In this document: positions 22,845 to 35,628 of the stretch, in pieces
Numbering within the stretch: position 1 is the first letter of the stretch
How the letters are laid out: every line of letters begins with the position of its first letter
Assembly: GCA_027422505.1 (NCBI GenBank)
Contig: JAPQWV010000412.1
Coordinates: 248,001 to 312,000, forward strand
DNA from: Craterostigma plantagineum
Taxonomy: Eukaryota; Streptophyta; Magnoliopsida; Lamiales; Linderniaceae
Reading direction: 5' to 3'
DNA: 64,000 bases
Program-made: the position numbers and the translations under genes
Notes under the pieces: model-generated
Seen by the model: only the letters and a program-made list of their open reading frames with translations
The model's database searches: none
Told to the model about the DNA's origin: nothing

Positions 22845-23903
22845 ATGGCTAACCTTGCAAACTTGAGTTCGTCGCTCTTGATATCACGGGGAAGAATTAC
22901 TTGTCATGGGTTCTAGATGCTGAAATCCATCTAGATTCTAATGGTCTTGGTGAGACCATAAAAGCCGAAAATGAAGCCACTAATCAAGAAAAGGCCAAAG
23001 CAATGATATTTCTACGTCTCCATCTTGACGTGGGGCTGAAAAGTGAGTACCTGATGATCAAAGATCCACTTGTCTTATGGACGAGCTTGAAGGAAAGGTA
23101 CAAACATCAAAAGGCTGTTACTCTTCCACGAGCTCGTTACGATTGGATACACTTGCGTCTGCAAGATTTCAAAACCGTAAGTGAGTACAATTCAGCAATC
23201 TTTAGAATCGGTTCTCAATTGCAACTATGTGGCGAGAAAGTGACCGATGAAGACATGTTGGAGAAAACTTTCTCCACTTTTCACGCTTCGAATGTGCTCC
23301 TGCAGCAGCAATATCGTGAAAAGGGTTTTAAAAAATATTCCGAATTGATTTCTTGTCTTCTTGTTGCTAAACAAAACAATGAGCTTTTGTTGAAAAATCA
23401 CGAGGCCCGTCCAACTGGTGCTGCACCATTTCCTGAAGTAAACGTGTCAGCCGTGCAACATTATTATAAGCAAGTTAGAGGACGTGGTCGTGGTCGTGGT
23501 CGTGGACGTGGAAGGAATCATTATAATCGTGGTGGTTATACCAAAAATGCAACTCACCACCAGAAGTGGAAGGGTAACAATTATGAGAAAGATGGTGATC
23601 AAGGTAAAAAGAAAGTGGAAAATGAATGCCACCGTTGCGGCTTGAAAGGTCATTGGTCTCGTACCTGTCGTACGCCAAAGCATTTCGTCGACCTCTTCAG
23701 GCATCGTTGAAGAAAAGGAGAAAAATGTCGAGACAAACTTTCTTAGTGATATAGGTCACGCCGACGATGGCTTTAATGATTTTACTTCTCTAGATGTTGC
23801 GGATTTCTTTGTCAATAACCCTGAAGGTGAAACTAGTGGTAGTCACCCCGAAGGTGAAACTATTGTAGATCACCCTGAAGGTGATAATCCTAGAAATGTC
23901 TAA
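22845..23903 (+). pseudogene. Copia gag
   Basis: Starts MANLANL at 22845. A one-base loss near 22866 shifts to LDITGKNYLSWVLDAEIHLD, the gag N-terminal domain, and the UBN2 core follows (WTSLKERYKHQKAVTLPRAR). An RGRGRGRGRGRG tract precedes a CCHC zinc knuckle CHRCGLKGHWSRTC near 23640. Two more shifts near 23700-23730 lead to an acidic tail with three HPEGE-like repeats, ending at 23903. Gag forms the virus-like particle and the knuckle binds the element RNA. It is inactive as read. Confidence 0.85.
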
Positions 23904-24026
23904 GAAGCCTTTTCAATTATATTGATGTAATGGAATTTTATCGATAATATTTTAATTTATCCGTATTTGACATTTCTCTTAACATTATAATATTAATGTT
24001 ATTTTTATTTTTATGTTGTTAAGAAA

Positions 24027-27000
24027 ATGGATGTTTCTCGTACGAATGGCAAAGAATTATGTCTCGCAGACAGCGCAACAACGCATTCGATATTTAAAGA
24101 TAAGAAATATTTTTCTTCTCTAGTGATGAAAGAGTCACATGTTAGTACTATATGTGGTAGTACAAATATTATCGAAGGCTCCGGAAGAGCAATAATAATT
24201 TTGCCCCGAGGAACAAAATTTTGCGTAGATGATGCATTATATCCTTCAAAGTCCAATCGAAATTTGTTGAGTTTTAAAGATATCTGCCGGAATGGATATC
24301 ATATTGAGACTAAAGATGAAGGTAAAAATGAATACTTGTATATTACAAGTATTATTTCCCAAGAGAAAGTAGTATTGGAAAAATTACCTTCTTATTCTTT
24401 GGGGTTGTACTACACGCATATTTCTACGTTTGAATCATATACAATTGTAAACCAGAAGTTTACAAATGATGATGAGTTTATTATTTGGCATAACCGGTTG
24501 GGCCATTCCAGTTCTATAATGATGCGAAGAATTATTGAGAATTCATGTGGTCATTCTTTGAATAATCGAAAAATACTTCGATTTAATAAATTCTCTTCTG
24601 TTGCATGCTCTCAAGGAAAATTAATTATTTGGCCTTCGCAATTAAAAATAAGAAACGAGTCTCCTAAATTTTTGGAGCGCATACATGGCGATATATGTGG
24701 GCCAATTCACCCACCGTGTGGACCATTTCGTTATTTTATGATTTTAATCGATGCATCGACGAGATGGTCGCATGTATGCTAATTATCAACTCGCAACCTC
24801 GCGTTTGCGAGATTATTAGGTGAATTGATTCGGTTACGCGCTCATTTTCCCAATTATCCCATCAAGACAATCCGTCTTGACAATGCTAGTGAATTTTGTT
24901 CACAAGCTTTTAATAATTATTGCATGGCAATTGGGATAAGTGTCGAACATCCAGTAGCATGTTCATACACAAAACGGTCTTGCAGAATCGTTTATAAAGC
25001 GCTTTCAATTAATTGCTCGGCCATTACTTATGAGAGTGAATCTCCCAACTTCTGCTTGGGGTAACGCTATGTTGCATGCGGCAGCGCTAATTTGCATTAG
25101 GCCAACGCATTACCATGAGGTCTCCCCAATACAATTGGTTCAGGGTCAGGAACCAGATATTTCCCACCTAAAAATATTTGGCTGTGCGGTCTACGTTCCG
25201 ATTAATCCACCGCAACGCACAAAGATGGGGCCTCGAAGAAGGTTGGGAATTTATGTTGCCTTTATATCCCCATCTATAGTTAAGTATCTCGAGCCAAAGA
25301 CTGGAAATTTATTTAATTCCAGATTTGCTGATTGTCATTTTGACGAATCAGTTTTCCCAACATTAGGGGGAGATGAAAAAATTCCGGAAAAGAAAATCAG
25401 TTGGAATGAATTATCATTATCTCATTATGATCCTCGTACTAAGCAATGTGAACAGGAAGTTCAAAAGATATTTGCAAATTTTAGCAAATCAATTACCAGA
25501 CGCGTTTACTGACCCTAAAAGAGTTACTAAATCTCATATTCCGGTTGTTAATGCTCCGATTAAAATTAGTGTCCCCGAAGGACAAATAACCACTGCTAGT
25601 GAGTCTACGGCACGTTTAAAACGTGGTAGACCGATCGGTTCTAAAGATAAAGTTCATCGTAAAAGAAAAGGAGCAATGATTCAAGGTGGTCCCGAGGAAA
25701 CTAAAACTCTTGAAGAGTCTACTGATATGACTATTGGAAAGTTTCCAGAAGAAACACAGGTACCTGAAAATGTTGATAATCATGAGATCTCAATAAATTA
25801 TGTCATGAGTAGAAAAATATGGAATCGAAATGAAATAAACGTCGACGATATTTTTGCATATGCAGTGGCAAAAACAATTGTTAATGATAATGAGGATCTT
25901 GAACCTAGGTCTATGAATAAGCTTAAAGATGATTGGCCAAAGTGGAATGACGCAATTCAAGCTGAATTAAATTCACTGGCAAAACGTAAAGTTTTTGGAC
26001 CAGTAATGCGCACACCAGAAGATGTGCAGCCCGTAGGGTATAAATGGGTTTTTATAAGAAAAAGAAATGAGTGCGATATAAGGCGCGTCTTGTAGCACAA
26101 GGTTTTTCTCAAAACCCCGGTATTGATTATGAACAAATGTATTCCCCCGTATTGGATGCGACTAGTTTTCGTTATTTAATAAGTCTGGCATCAAATGAAA
26201 AACTGGAAATGTGTTTGATGGATGTTGTCAGGCCATATTTATATGGCTCGTTAGATAGTGATATTTATATGAAACTCCCTGAAGGATTTAAACTGCCTGA
26301 AGAATATAGCCATAGTTCTCGTGATCTTTACTCGATCAAAGTATGCAGATCTCTTTAAGGTTTAAAGCAAGCAGGACGTATGTGGTATAATCGCCTTAGC
26401 GTATACCTATTAAAAGAAGGATATAAAAATGATCAAATATGTCCTTGTTTATTTATAAAGATATCAGGGTTAAATTTTGTCATCATAGCTGTATATGTCG
26501 ATGACCTTAATCTAATTGGAACTCCCGAAGAGCTCCAAACAGCGGCTGATTATTTAAAGCAAGAATTTGACATGAAGGATCTTGCCAAGACAAAATTTTG
26601 TCTTGGTTTACAAATTGAGCATCTTGATGATGGCGTATTCTTGCATCAGTCCGCTTATACTGCAAATGTGCTTAAACGCTTTTATATGAATAAAGCACAC
26701 CCCTTGAGCACGCCCACGATAGTGAGATCACTTGATGTGAATAAAGATCCATTTCGACCTCGTGAGAATAACGAAGAACTACTTGGTCCGGAAGTATCAT
26801 ATCTAAGTGCAATAGGAGCACTAATGTATCTTGCAACCCATACCCATCCTGATATATCATTTGCGGTTAATTTACTAGCAAGGTATAGTTCTTCACCCAC
26901 ACGAAGGCATTGGAATGGCATTAAGCATATATTTCGATACCTTCAAGGTACGATAGATTTGGGTCTTTACTATCCTGAATTTGCAAAGTCCGATCTCATA

Positions 27001-27494
27001 GGCTATGTGGATGCTGGTTATTTGTCTGATCCGCATAATGCTCGGTCCCAAACGGGTTATATTTTTACATGTGGTGATATGGCTATTTCTTGGCGCTCAA
27101 TGAAACAAACTATAGCCGCCACTTCTTCAAACCATGCAGAAATTTTGGCAATACACGAAGCAAGTCGGGAGTGTTTTTTGTTGAGATCAGTAATTCATCA
27201 TGTTCGAGGAACATGCGGCTTAAATTTGCACAAAGGAGCTCCAATGATATTATTCGAAGATAACGCCGCATGTATCGCTCAATTAAAGGAAGGTTACATA
27301 AAGGGTTACCGGACTAAACATATCTCACCAAAGTTCTTTTTCACTCACGATCTTCAAAAGAATGGTGAAATTATCGTTCAACAAATTCATTCATGTGACA
27401 ATCTAGCGGTTTGTTGACGAAGTCACTGCCGACTTCAACATTTGAAAAGCTGGTTTATAAGATTGGAATGCGGCGAATGAAGAATATCAAATGA
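24027..27494 (+). pseudogene. Copia pol (protease, integrase, RT, RNase H), frameshifted
   Basis: The order is normal: protease region (LADSATTHSIF), GAG-pre-integrase (WHNRLGHSSSIMMRRII), and an integrase core with GDICGPIHP and a degenerate second part (TIRLDNASEF; the NG pair is now NA). Reverse transcriptase follows (YKARLVAQGFSQNPGIDYEQ, then VYVDDLNLIGT near 26500), then RNase H (WRSMKQTIAATSSNHAEILA, EDNAACIAQLKEGYIKG). It is broken into six frames by shifts or stops near 24780, 25050, 25490, 26080, 26356 and 27412. The expected last residues, LVYKIGMRRMKNIK, are readable to 27494. The element cannot supply its own enzymes. Confidence 0.9.
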
Positions 27495-27703
27495 TATGCT
27501 CAAGAGGGGGAGAAATACTATGTTGTACTCTTTTTTCCTTAACCACGGTTTTTTCCCATTGGGTTTTCCGGGTAAGGTTTTTAACGAGGCAACATTGTAT
27601 AGAAAATGTACTCTTTTTCCTTCACTAGGGTTATATCCCTTTGGGTTTTCCTAGTAAGGTTTTAACGATGCATTTTACCAAAAGATGGACATCCAAGGGG
27701 GAG

Positions 27704-27935
27704 TGTTATAAACATGGTCTTATGTGGATGTCAACTCATATTTACTCAACTCATAACCTCCCCAACTCATAACCTCCTCAACCCATAACATCTCCAACTC
27801 TTAGTTGTATTTTATGTAACTAATGTTAAGGCTACCTCAAGCCTATAAATAGAAGTGATTGTGAAGTAAAAATGAACAAGTGAATGGCAAAATTATTTAT
27901 TATGTTTTATACTATCTTGCAATAATTTTACAATA
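27704..27935 (+). repeat. Copia 3' LTR
   Basis: 232 bp, pairs with 22511-22745 and follows the polypurine tract directly. Confidence 0.93.
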
Positions 27936-28118
27936 TTAACTGAGTTATTTAAAAATAAAGGTTATTTAAGGATAAACTTGTAAATTAAAACACTAAGGGT
28001 AAAATTGTAAATAAGCAATTAATGGTAAATTGTAAGTAACAATTTATCAAACTAATATACCAATTTAACAGGTTTTATCCATTTCTATGCTCTTTACACG
28101 AGAGTAGATATATAATAG

Positions 28119-28772
28119 AGATATCAAATATTGTCTCGGTAATTAGGTTAAACCCTCCTGCGTCATAAACACGTGGATTATTGTAATGTTAGTTGCATAT
28201 TCTGTATAATTATATTTCATCTGTTGGGAACATACCACACTAACATTCTATTCTATGTTACTTAGGTATATTATCCCTATAACATGCTTCGAATAATCTG
28301 ATTACAATGGTCTAGGGTATTTTACAAATAAACACACATACATATATTTTAAATTATATTGATTCGTCAACGCTAGCTAGCAATCTACAACATGATGCCT
28401 TCGATAGATAGTGGCTTCAAACAAGAATTATAAGAAATTGGGAGAGTACCATAAATAAATAATCAATGTGTGGTATAGTGAGAAAATAAAATAAAGACGA
28501 TTCTGGTAACAGTTGCAGGAGATTAATGTTCTTGTATGACGCGCACCTCAATTTCCCATAACCAAAAACAAAAAATAAAAAATATACGTTTAATAATAAA
28601 AAAAAAAGGATGTGTCCGTGTTTTATGGATCATATCGATATCGTAGCAGAGGTATTCATCGTCCCTTTTTCATTAATTTAACGCATTTAAATTTCGTTTT
28701 GTTGTCCTCTAATTGATTAATAAGATATCAACACAGGTTATTCTTGGACGGATCTACTCTACAATTGGGTAT
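28119..28772. other. Interval without a recognised gene
   Basis: AT-rich, with no ORF of interest and no repeat boundary seen between the Helitron end and the next MITE. Confidence 0.4.
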
Positions 28773-28774
28773 TA

Positions 28775-29013
28775 CTCCCTCCGATTTTATTTACATGTCG
28801 TTTTAGCTCTTTAATTTTGTTTTTAATTAGTTGTCGTTTTACGGATTTCAAGACAAATATTCATCATATTTCCACTTTTATCCTTTTAAATATTATTAAA
28901 TGGAATATATTAAATAGTCTTAAGCAATTAATTAGGGGTAGATTAGACATTTTATCTATTTCTTAATATGAGTGCAAAAATCTTAAACAACACCTAAAAA
29001 AAATCGGAGGGAG
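28775..29013. mobile_element. Stowaway/mariner-type MITE (copy B, different family)
   Basis: 239 bp with TIRs CTCCCTCCGATTTT / AAAATCGGAGGGAG and TA duplications at 28773-28774 and 29014-29015. The interior shares ACATGTCGTTTTAG with the copy at 35629-35893. Confidence 0.9.
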
Positions 29014-29094
29014 TAATTTGGCTATTATTAGAACAATCAAAGTTGAACGATTATTTACCTATATTTTCAAAATAAACTATTTTTTAGCATATAC

Positions 29095-32000
29095 TGCGGC
29101 GCCCCTAACTCCTACCGCCATTCTTACTACTAAATTATGTGACTGCATGTGATATAATTAAAATCTATATACGAAAATGCGTACAAAATTTTTCCTTTTA
29201 TACAAAGGAATTTCTTCTGTACAGTACAAAATATTCCTAGGACATATATACATAGGTGAGTGCGCATGCGTGTGCAAAATAACCTATCGGCCCGCCACTT
29301 AGGTCGCATCCATGTACACACTGCCACCTCAAAAGTCCTCCGGAAGCTTCAAAATTTGGCCTCGCCTCCATAAAGATCACGTACCGTGATCCCGTGAACC
29401 TACAACACATAAATACGTGGAATGAGCTTATAAAGCTCAGTAAGTGAAAGCCATGCATGCCGTGCACGTGTCCTAAATTCGCAAAGGCATCCGCGCCAAT
29501 GCTTCCTAGACCTCATATTTTTCCTGTCTTGTCTTGTCATATAGGGCCCTCGGCTATCTTGCTATGCACCATCATGGAGCTCGAATCCACTAGGGATAAA
29601 TAAATATAACTGGCAATACCCACTCAAGGGAGGCTAACCCTAGGGCGCCTTTTCTGTCCCAAGGTGGTTTCATACGCCACGCGGACGCTTCACACTGGTA
29701 GCCTAATCTGAGGTAGTCAACACCAGAGGTACCCTCGGTGTCGCTTACTCCCTCAGCTCGCACCCTCCAGGTTTCACGACCCGCCATGAGGGCATTAGCC
29801 CTAACATCATGTCTTGCCTTGTACATGTCATGTCATAACGGTAGCGCCATACGACGTCACCATGGTAGTATAGAAGAGCCGTGACTCAACTGTGAGTCGA
29901 CATCAGACGCCCATATCGGCGAATCTTTATCGCTCTCAGGCGATCGTATATTATGCACGCTATCATATCATGCCTTTCGTTCTAACGTGCGTGCACATGC
30001 TCATGTCGTGAATATGCATGTCATGCCATAATATCATGTAATTAAATCATGCGTGTCATATAACGCAAATAATTCACGTAGGAAGTCACATAAAATCATA
30101 GAACACATAACATATGATTTTCATGCCCATATAGTTATGTGTTGTAAATGGGACTTCCACTTACCTGGTATCCTTAGCTACTTAGAGTATCGTACGGTAT
30201 GTCGCTAAACTTCAGATCCTAAGTATAGAAGCATATAAAATTAGGGTTTGTTAGTCTAGTTATAATTTCACTAAAATGGCTTAATTTAAATAACCCTAGT
30301 TTTTGATTTTTATAAATTTCGAAACCCTAAAAATTAGGACTTAACATAAACTAAGAAATACAATTTTAGACATAGATCTCGACATGTTTATAATAAATCT
30401 CGATATCACTTCAGACTAGCTGTGGATTAAATTTCGGTATAATATGCAAGGGTTGATATTTAGATACTATATAAAAATCTCGATATATATGTGTCGAGTA
30501 TTGTGTTTGAGAGATATGTCGACATTGAACAAATGTCGAGGTGTAATCATATAAGATGTCGAAGAGTTATTATAGCAAAGTGTCGACATTACAACAAGAT
30601 AAATGTCGAGATGTATGTTATATATATATAAGATGTCGATACTAGACCATTCGATACTTTGAAATGAATGTCGACTTATCACTATAACATCTCGATATTA
30701 TTCAAAGACTTCGATATGTTATTAAAATAACATATATATAAAAACTTTAGATTTAAACCAATCATTACATATCTCGACATTTCCTATCCTTGTTTCTTAA
30801 AACTCGCATTACACACTTCAAACATTTCGATATTTACCCACCTTTCGAGATTGTACATGTGTATATATATACTTTGGGATTTAAGCTAACACAAAATTTT
30901 CGATATAACCTTAGAGACACATTTCGACATTTTTAATCCTTCCAAACCCGATTTCATTCTCTTACAGCTAACAAGTTCGAATTCTTCTTACAAGACTTAA
31001 TACAGTTCGAAATATATCAACTGGGAATTATTTTGCTCAATAACTAAACTTTCGATCAAACTATATTTCTTCCAAGAACAGTTTAAAGGTTGTATAAACC
31101 TTATTAAAATCCTAAAATAGCTAGTAAAACCCTACTTTAAAACCTGAAATTATATACTATTGAACTGCTAAATATCTTAACCTGCTTATAAACGAAAATA
31201 TGAACTTAAAGGAAGGAATTATACCAATTCCCAAGCTTAGAAGAACTTCAGTTTCGACTTCCTCCTCTCTTTGTTCTCTGAATGTTTGTTTTTAAGGGTT
31301 TTCATATGGGTTAATTGATAAGATAGCACGTTACCTTATCTTATCTTAGAGGTTGCGTGAATTGTTAAACAAATGACATCAACTTATTATTTGGTAGTTC
31401 TTATCTTATCGTGGTGTGATAATATTACACTATATATTTTCTTTGCAGCTAAAAATTCATGGATTATCTCACCTTAGTTTTCGTTTTGAAGAATACCCTA
31501 GAATTTAGTATTCCAATGTCTCGACATCTTTTTCTTCTTATTCTTCACCTCGAGTTTTATATATCTTAGCTCAAAAATTTCGGTCTTCAAAGTTTCGAGA
31601 TTTAAACTATATAACATCTAATTTCGACCTAGCATCTCTAAAGATGTCGAGTTGTACATTCTAAAAATCTCGACATCATTTAAAAGATAGGTTTCGACTT
31701 GTTTGAGATAACTCTTGAGTTAGATCGTACATTAGTTCTCTATATTATTCCTATAAAACTAATATAGTTTCGACATTTTATCATTTCGATATTTTGGTAT
31801 TTTAATCTGTAAGGATTTTGAGATTCAAAGATCTCGAAATTCCTAGTTCCGAAACCTAATATATAAAAATCTCTATCTAACTTTTTCGAAATCTATTCCT
31901 ACGTGGTATTAATATTTAATACATTAAATCAAATTTTCTAGGTTAGCTTACCTTGTATTAGAAACCCTAAAATCAGTAACTAACCTAAATTAGAAATCTG

Positions 32001-32149
32001 CTTCCTAATTCATATATGTCATGTTAGCATATAACGTGAAATCATTTAGCACACATAAAAATCACAAACATGCCTCATGCAGTCACGTAAATCATATAAT
32101 ATGTATGCCTATTTATTGGCCGGCTTACTTACGGGACTCGGGTATTACA
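29095..32149 (-). repeat. Solo LTR, 3.06 kb, complete
   Basis: On the minus strand it runs TGTAATACCCGAGTCCC to GGGCGCCGCA, and perfect 5-bp direct repeats TATAC flank it (29090-29094, 32150-32154). It is the full-length counterpart, in opposite orientation, of the truncated copy at 19950-22135. No coding capacity: a 78-residue ORF conserved between the copies is explained by their DNA similarity. The size and the TGTAATACCC start suggest a Ty3-gypsy chromovirus-type LTR; the family is inferred. Confidence 0.85.
30380..31900 (-). repeat. TCGACAT/TCGAGAT motif field inside the solo LTR
   Basis: More than forty variants of GTCGAGAT, CTCGATAT and TTTCGACAT are spread over 1.5 kb in both orientations. 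Equivalent to the cluster at 20265-20840. Confidence 0.6.
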
Positions 32150-32153
32150 TATA

Positions 32154-32395
32154 CTCCCTCTGTCCCGCTAATTTTATCACACATTTCTATTTCGGGCATC
32201 CCAATAATTTTATCACCTTTAGTTATTTAGCCAAAAATTATCACAAATAATCAATATACTAAAATTAAATATTCTTAAAAGACGAGTTAAAATATACACT
32301 TTTGTACCTTCTTATTGTACTATATTATTATAATAATGCCACCTTAATTTGCGTGTCCACCAATTTATGTGATAAAGTTGCTGGGACGGATGGAG
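32154..32395. mobile_element. Stowaway-type MITE (copy C, same family as copy A)
   Basis: 242 bp, TIRs CTCCCTCTGTCCC / GGGACGGATGGAG, TA at 32152-32153 and 32396-32397. The first base coincides with the end of the solo LTR TSD, so the LTR inserted at the very edge of this MITE. Confidence 0.9.
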
Positions 32396-32397
32396 TA

Positions 32398-33302
32398 ATA
32401 TGATTGGAAATAAAATAAACAATATCAAAATACACACACACACACTCACTCACCCGCACTCTTCAACCTTAAGAACATCTCCAATGAATACTCCATTTTG
32501 GTACAAAACACAAAATAAAGTACGTCTCTACTCCGATGGAACTCTATATTTTACGTTATTATAGCGTTGTTATACAGGGATAATCTTTTTTATAGTACAA
32601 ATAATTCTCAACACTAATATAGTGTTATAATTTATTTGTTTTTATTTTATTTAAAACTAATTGTAATTATATTCAAATTTCTTATTATTATAAATAAAAA
32701 TAACGTTAATTTTCTTTCATTTATTGATTATTTTATTTAAATATAAGAACAAATACTATAATAATATAAACTAACAATTGTTATATTATTTTTGAATAAC
32801 TAAATTATGATATAATAAGTAGAGATATTTTTTAGAGAAAAAATGCAGTTAATGGATTGTACTAAAAATTATTGTAGAAGATAGAGTTAATTGATTGGAG
32901 TAAAAGCACTATAGCAACTGTATTTTTATGTAAAATTAACTTTGATTTTGTGTTGAGTAGGTACTCTAACGACCCATATTGTATAGGATCGAATTGGTCT
33001 AAGTAATGAGTACAAATCCTCACAAACCTCTCGAATAATAAAGTTTAGGTCTAATACTATATAATATATCCAATATTCATTAAATTTATAAGAGGATTCA
33101 CTTTCAAAATATCAGTGCCAAATGATATATTTATTCGTTTTACTTTGTTGAGTTTTTACTGCATTGCATGATCTATCAGTTCGTATTTATCTATTTGTCA
33201 AAATGCATGTGTACATCACTAAACCGCATTTACTAATCTGATGTGTGTTGGCGCTTTTTGCGCAAGATCATCCACATGTACGTTTCTCATTATAATTTAA
33301 TG
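32398..33302. other. AT-rich interval without a recognised gene
   Basis: Contains a short CA/CT tract at 32433-32450. Nothing else was recognised. Confidence 0.4.
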
Positions 33303-33716
33303 GACATTTACACATTAATACCTAATTGAGTAAATTTTTTACACATAGGTACTCATGTCAATAAATTTTATAGATAGTACCCGATTTAATTTTTACCAGT
33401 TTCTTCAGTCACGCCGTACCTTGTGTGTGTATGGCGTACTATAACATGTTGATATACGGTACCTAAATGTGTTCGTACGGCGTACCTATGTTTTAAATAG
33501 GGCGTACCTAAATGTGCTAATAGACGTACTATTTTCTATTATATAGCGTACTAAAATGTGTTGAGATAGGGTGCCCTAATGTGCTGTATGGCGTACCTGC
33601 AGCGGATCGGATACCTAACTGCAAAAAATTTATTCTGGTAGGTATCTACATATAAAAAAATCCTGACAGGGTACTACATTACAAGTTTTTTTTACAGAGG
33701 GGTATTTATGTGTCAA
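33303..33716. mobile_element. Small inverted-repeat element with GGCGTACC repeats
   Basis: Two arms of about 100 bp are inverted relative to each other (CACATTAATACC..AGGTACTCATGTC on the left; GGTACTACATT..GGTATTTATGTGTC on the right). Between them are five or six copies of a motif near GGCGTACCTAAATGTG (33410-33600). No TSD was settled and the superfamily is unknown. Confidence 0.45.
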
Positions 33717-35626
33717 GACGCCATTTTAAGTATTGGGTCCTTAAAAAGAAATATTATTTATACAGTTCCCATTATCATAGTCGAGATCCCGAGGAAAAAA
33801 AAAAAAGGTTTCTTCTATCTAAAAAGTGTGAATGTACGATTTTTCTTGCAGGACATGGTCAATTTAATATTAAAGATAGCTAGGGTTCGTAGGTTGCCAT
33901 ACATAGGCTCGGACAAGAGTAAGTTAACGTATGAACTCAATCGTACGATGCGATATCATGGAAGGCAATAAAACCAATCAATTCTTTTCCAAAGGAACAA
34001 AGAGTGATGACCAAAACAATGTATAAATGTGCATAATCTACATTTTTGTTACAGACAAACTGGAATAAAAAGATCAAGAAAAGCCATTGAAATAGAAAAA
34101 AAGGTGACATAACCACAGCGAAGCATCAATGAGTATATCACCAAACAAAGTACCACCGCTTTAATGAATATAATTTAAACAAATGGTACATGCTTGACTA
34201 ATGCTACCATATCCATGCACGATCAAGTAAGCAATGTTACTGAAAATCATTGCAAGAATATTCAAATTGAATGGGTGTGGTCACACATTAATAATTAGTC
34301 ACAAATTCTATTCTACTTGATCCTTTGAAATTGTTCCATGTAGACTTGACACGAGAAATATTTGCCAGAAGGATTAATCAAAATATATATACACTAAGGT
34401 AAAGCTTAAGCTTTTAATTTAACTGGTAATTTGGCACGATATCAGAGTTAGGACCAAGAGGTCATGACTAGGAATCCTCACAACACTATTAAAAGAAACT
34501 CCACTTATAAGGATATACAAGAGAGAAATCTATCTCCACCCAAAGGGCATAACCTAGTGGAATTTTCAAGGAGGAGCTTTTAGGTAGAAATCCAGTAGGA
34601 AAATCTTGGTTTTCGATGTTGAGTGGTGAATTTGGGCATTCTCACATGACCCCGAGAATCTCATCCTCGTATAGTATGCAACACAAATCCATAGCCAATT
34701 GAGTGAGAATACCCCGGGATTGTGAAAGAAAATATATATCGGCCTAAACGTCGGACGTGTTGAAAAATTAACATATATTGAATGAGAATATGATACACTA
34801 TCTTAAAGTTTAAGCTTTTAGGTGAAATAGTCATTTAACAATTAATCCTACTAAAAAAGTGGTAGCCACCCCATAATGAGTAGTTCGGTTAAAATTCGAT
34901 TCAAAATATACTTAATCAGAGTGTAGAAATTAGGTTGTGTTGTGTGGGAATACTTCCATGAAAAAAGAAAAAGGTAGACGTGTAGATATTTTTAACAGAT
35001 GCCAAATATTTACATTTTCATATTAACCTCACAAGCCATTTGTGGGTTGATCGTGTGCAATGTATTTGCATGTCGGAATCACAACGACAGCATACTCACC
35101 AAACAATTACTTACATAAAAGCTTGCATGGAGAATTGAAAAGAATTTTCAACGCCATGAAATGCAATAATAGCATTGCGATCAGAGATAGAGTTGAAAGA
35201 TGCCATGAGAAATCAGCCAATGAAGATTAGGCAAATTTAATTGATGAAGACGCCTTTCAAACTTTCCTCGTCAAAGTATCTATTCGTCTCCACCAATGCA
35301 GTGAGTCAAAAGGTGCAATAAATACAATTAAAAAATGGAATTTAATTGTTGGAGATAAAGCTAGAAATTGGGTTTATTTTGGACTTTTTTGTCCCATATT
35401 TCTGTAATAAGATCATAAAGATTACGATAACTTGGGTGTTATAGCTGATTTTTGTAATATAATTATAACTGCCCCTGCCCCTTCAATGAAAAAAATGATG
35501 AAAAGTCGCAAGATTTGAATTTTTTGTTAATTAATAAATAATCTCTAGTTCTCCAACACCGCTTCAGAAAACCCTCTATAAAAATAAAACCCTTCTTGAC
35601 CTTCAAGTTTTCGAACTCCAAAACAA
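33717..35626. other. Interval without a recognised gene; possible LTR remnant
   Basis: Mostly AT-rich with no coding signal. Around 34435-34700, a GATATCAGAGTTAGG string followed by mixed-composition text resembles the region just inside a copia LTR, but no LTR pair is visible. Call withheld. Confidence 0.3.
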
Positions 35627-35628
35627 TA

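Larger units (their letters stand above)
22511..27935 (+). mobile_element. Ty1-copia retrotransposon, full length, degenerate
   Basis: Terminal repeats lie at 22511-22745 and 27704-27935, flanked by TTAAC at 22506-22510 and 27936-27940. The LTRs start TGTTATAAACATGG. The first ends ACAACA and the second ends ACAATA, a mutated terminus. The PBS region CGTTATCAGCACGAGACTC follows the 5' LTR, and the polypurine tract CCAAGGGGGAG precedes the 3' LTR. gag and pol are separated by about 120 AT-rich bases. Confidence 0.93.
22163..28118 (-). mobile_element. Helitron (non-autonomous), interrupted by a copia element
   Basis: On the minus strand the 3' end at 22163 reads hairpin GCACACATTTATGTGC, 11 bases, then CTAG followed by T. 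That is the Helitron 3' signature. A second hairpin-plus-CTAG end lies at 22433. A matching 5' end TCTCTATTATATATCTAC lies at about 28101-28118, preceded by A. The sequence between is non-coding and split by the copia element at 22511-27935. The two 3' termini about 270 bp apart suggest a tandemly duplicated end. Confidence 0.55.

Noticed and set aside
34435..34700. Possible LTR/PBS remnant (GATATCAGAG)
   Set aside because: No LTR pair, polypurine tract or coding domain could be found; evidence too thin for an element call.
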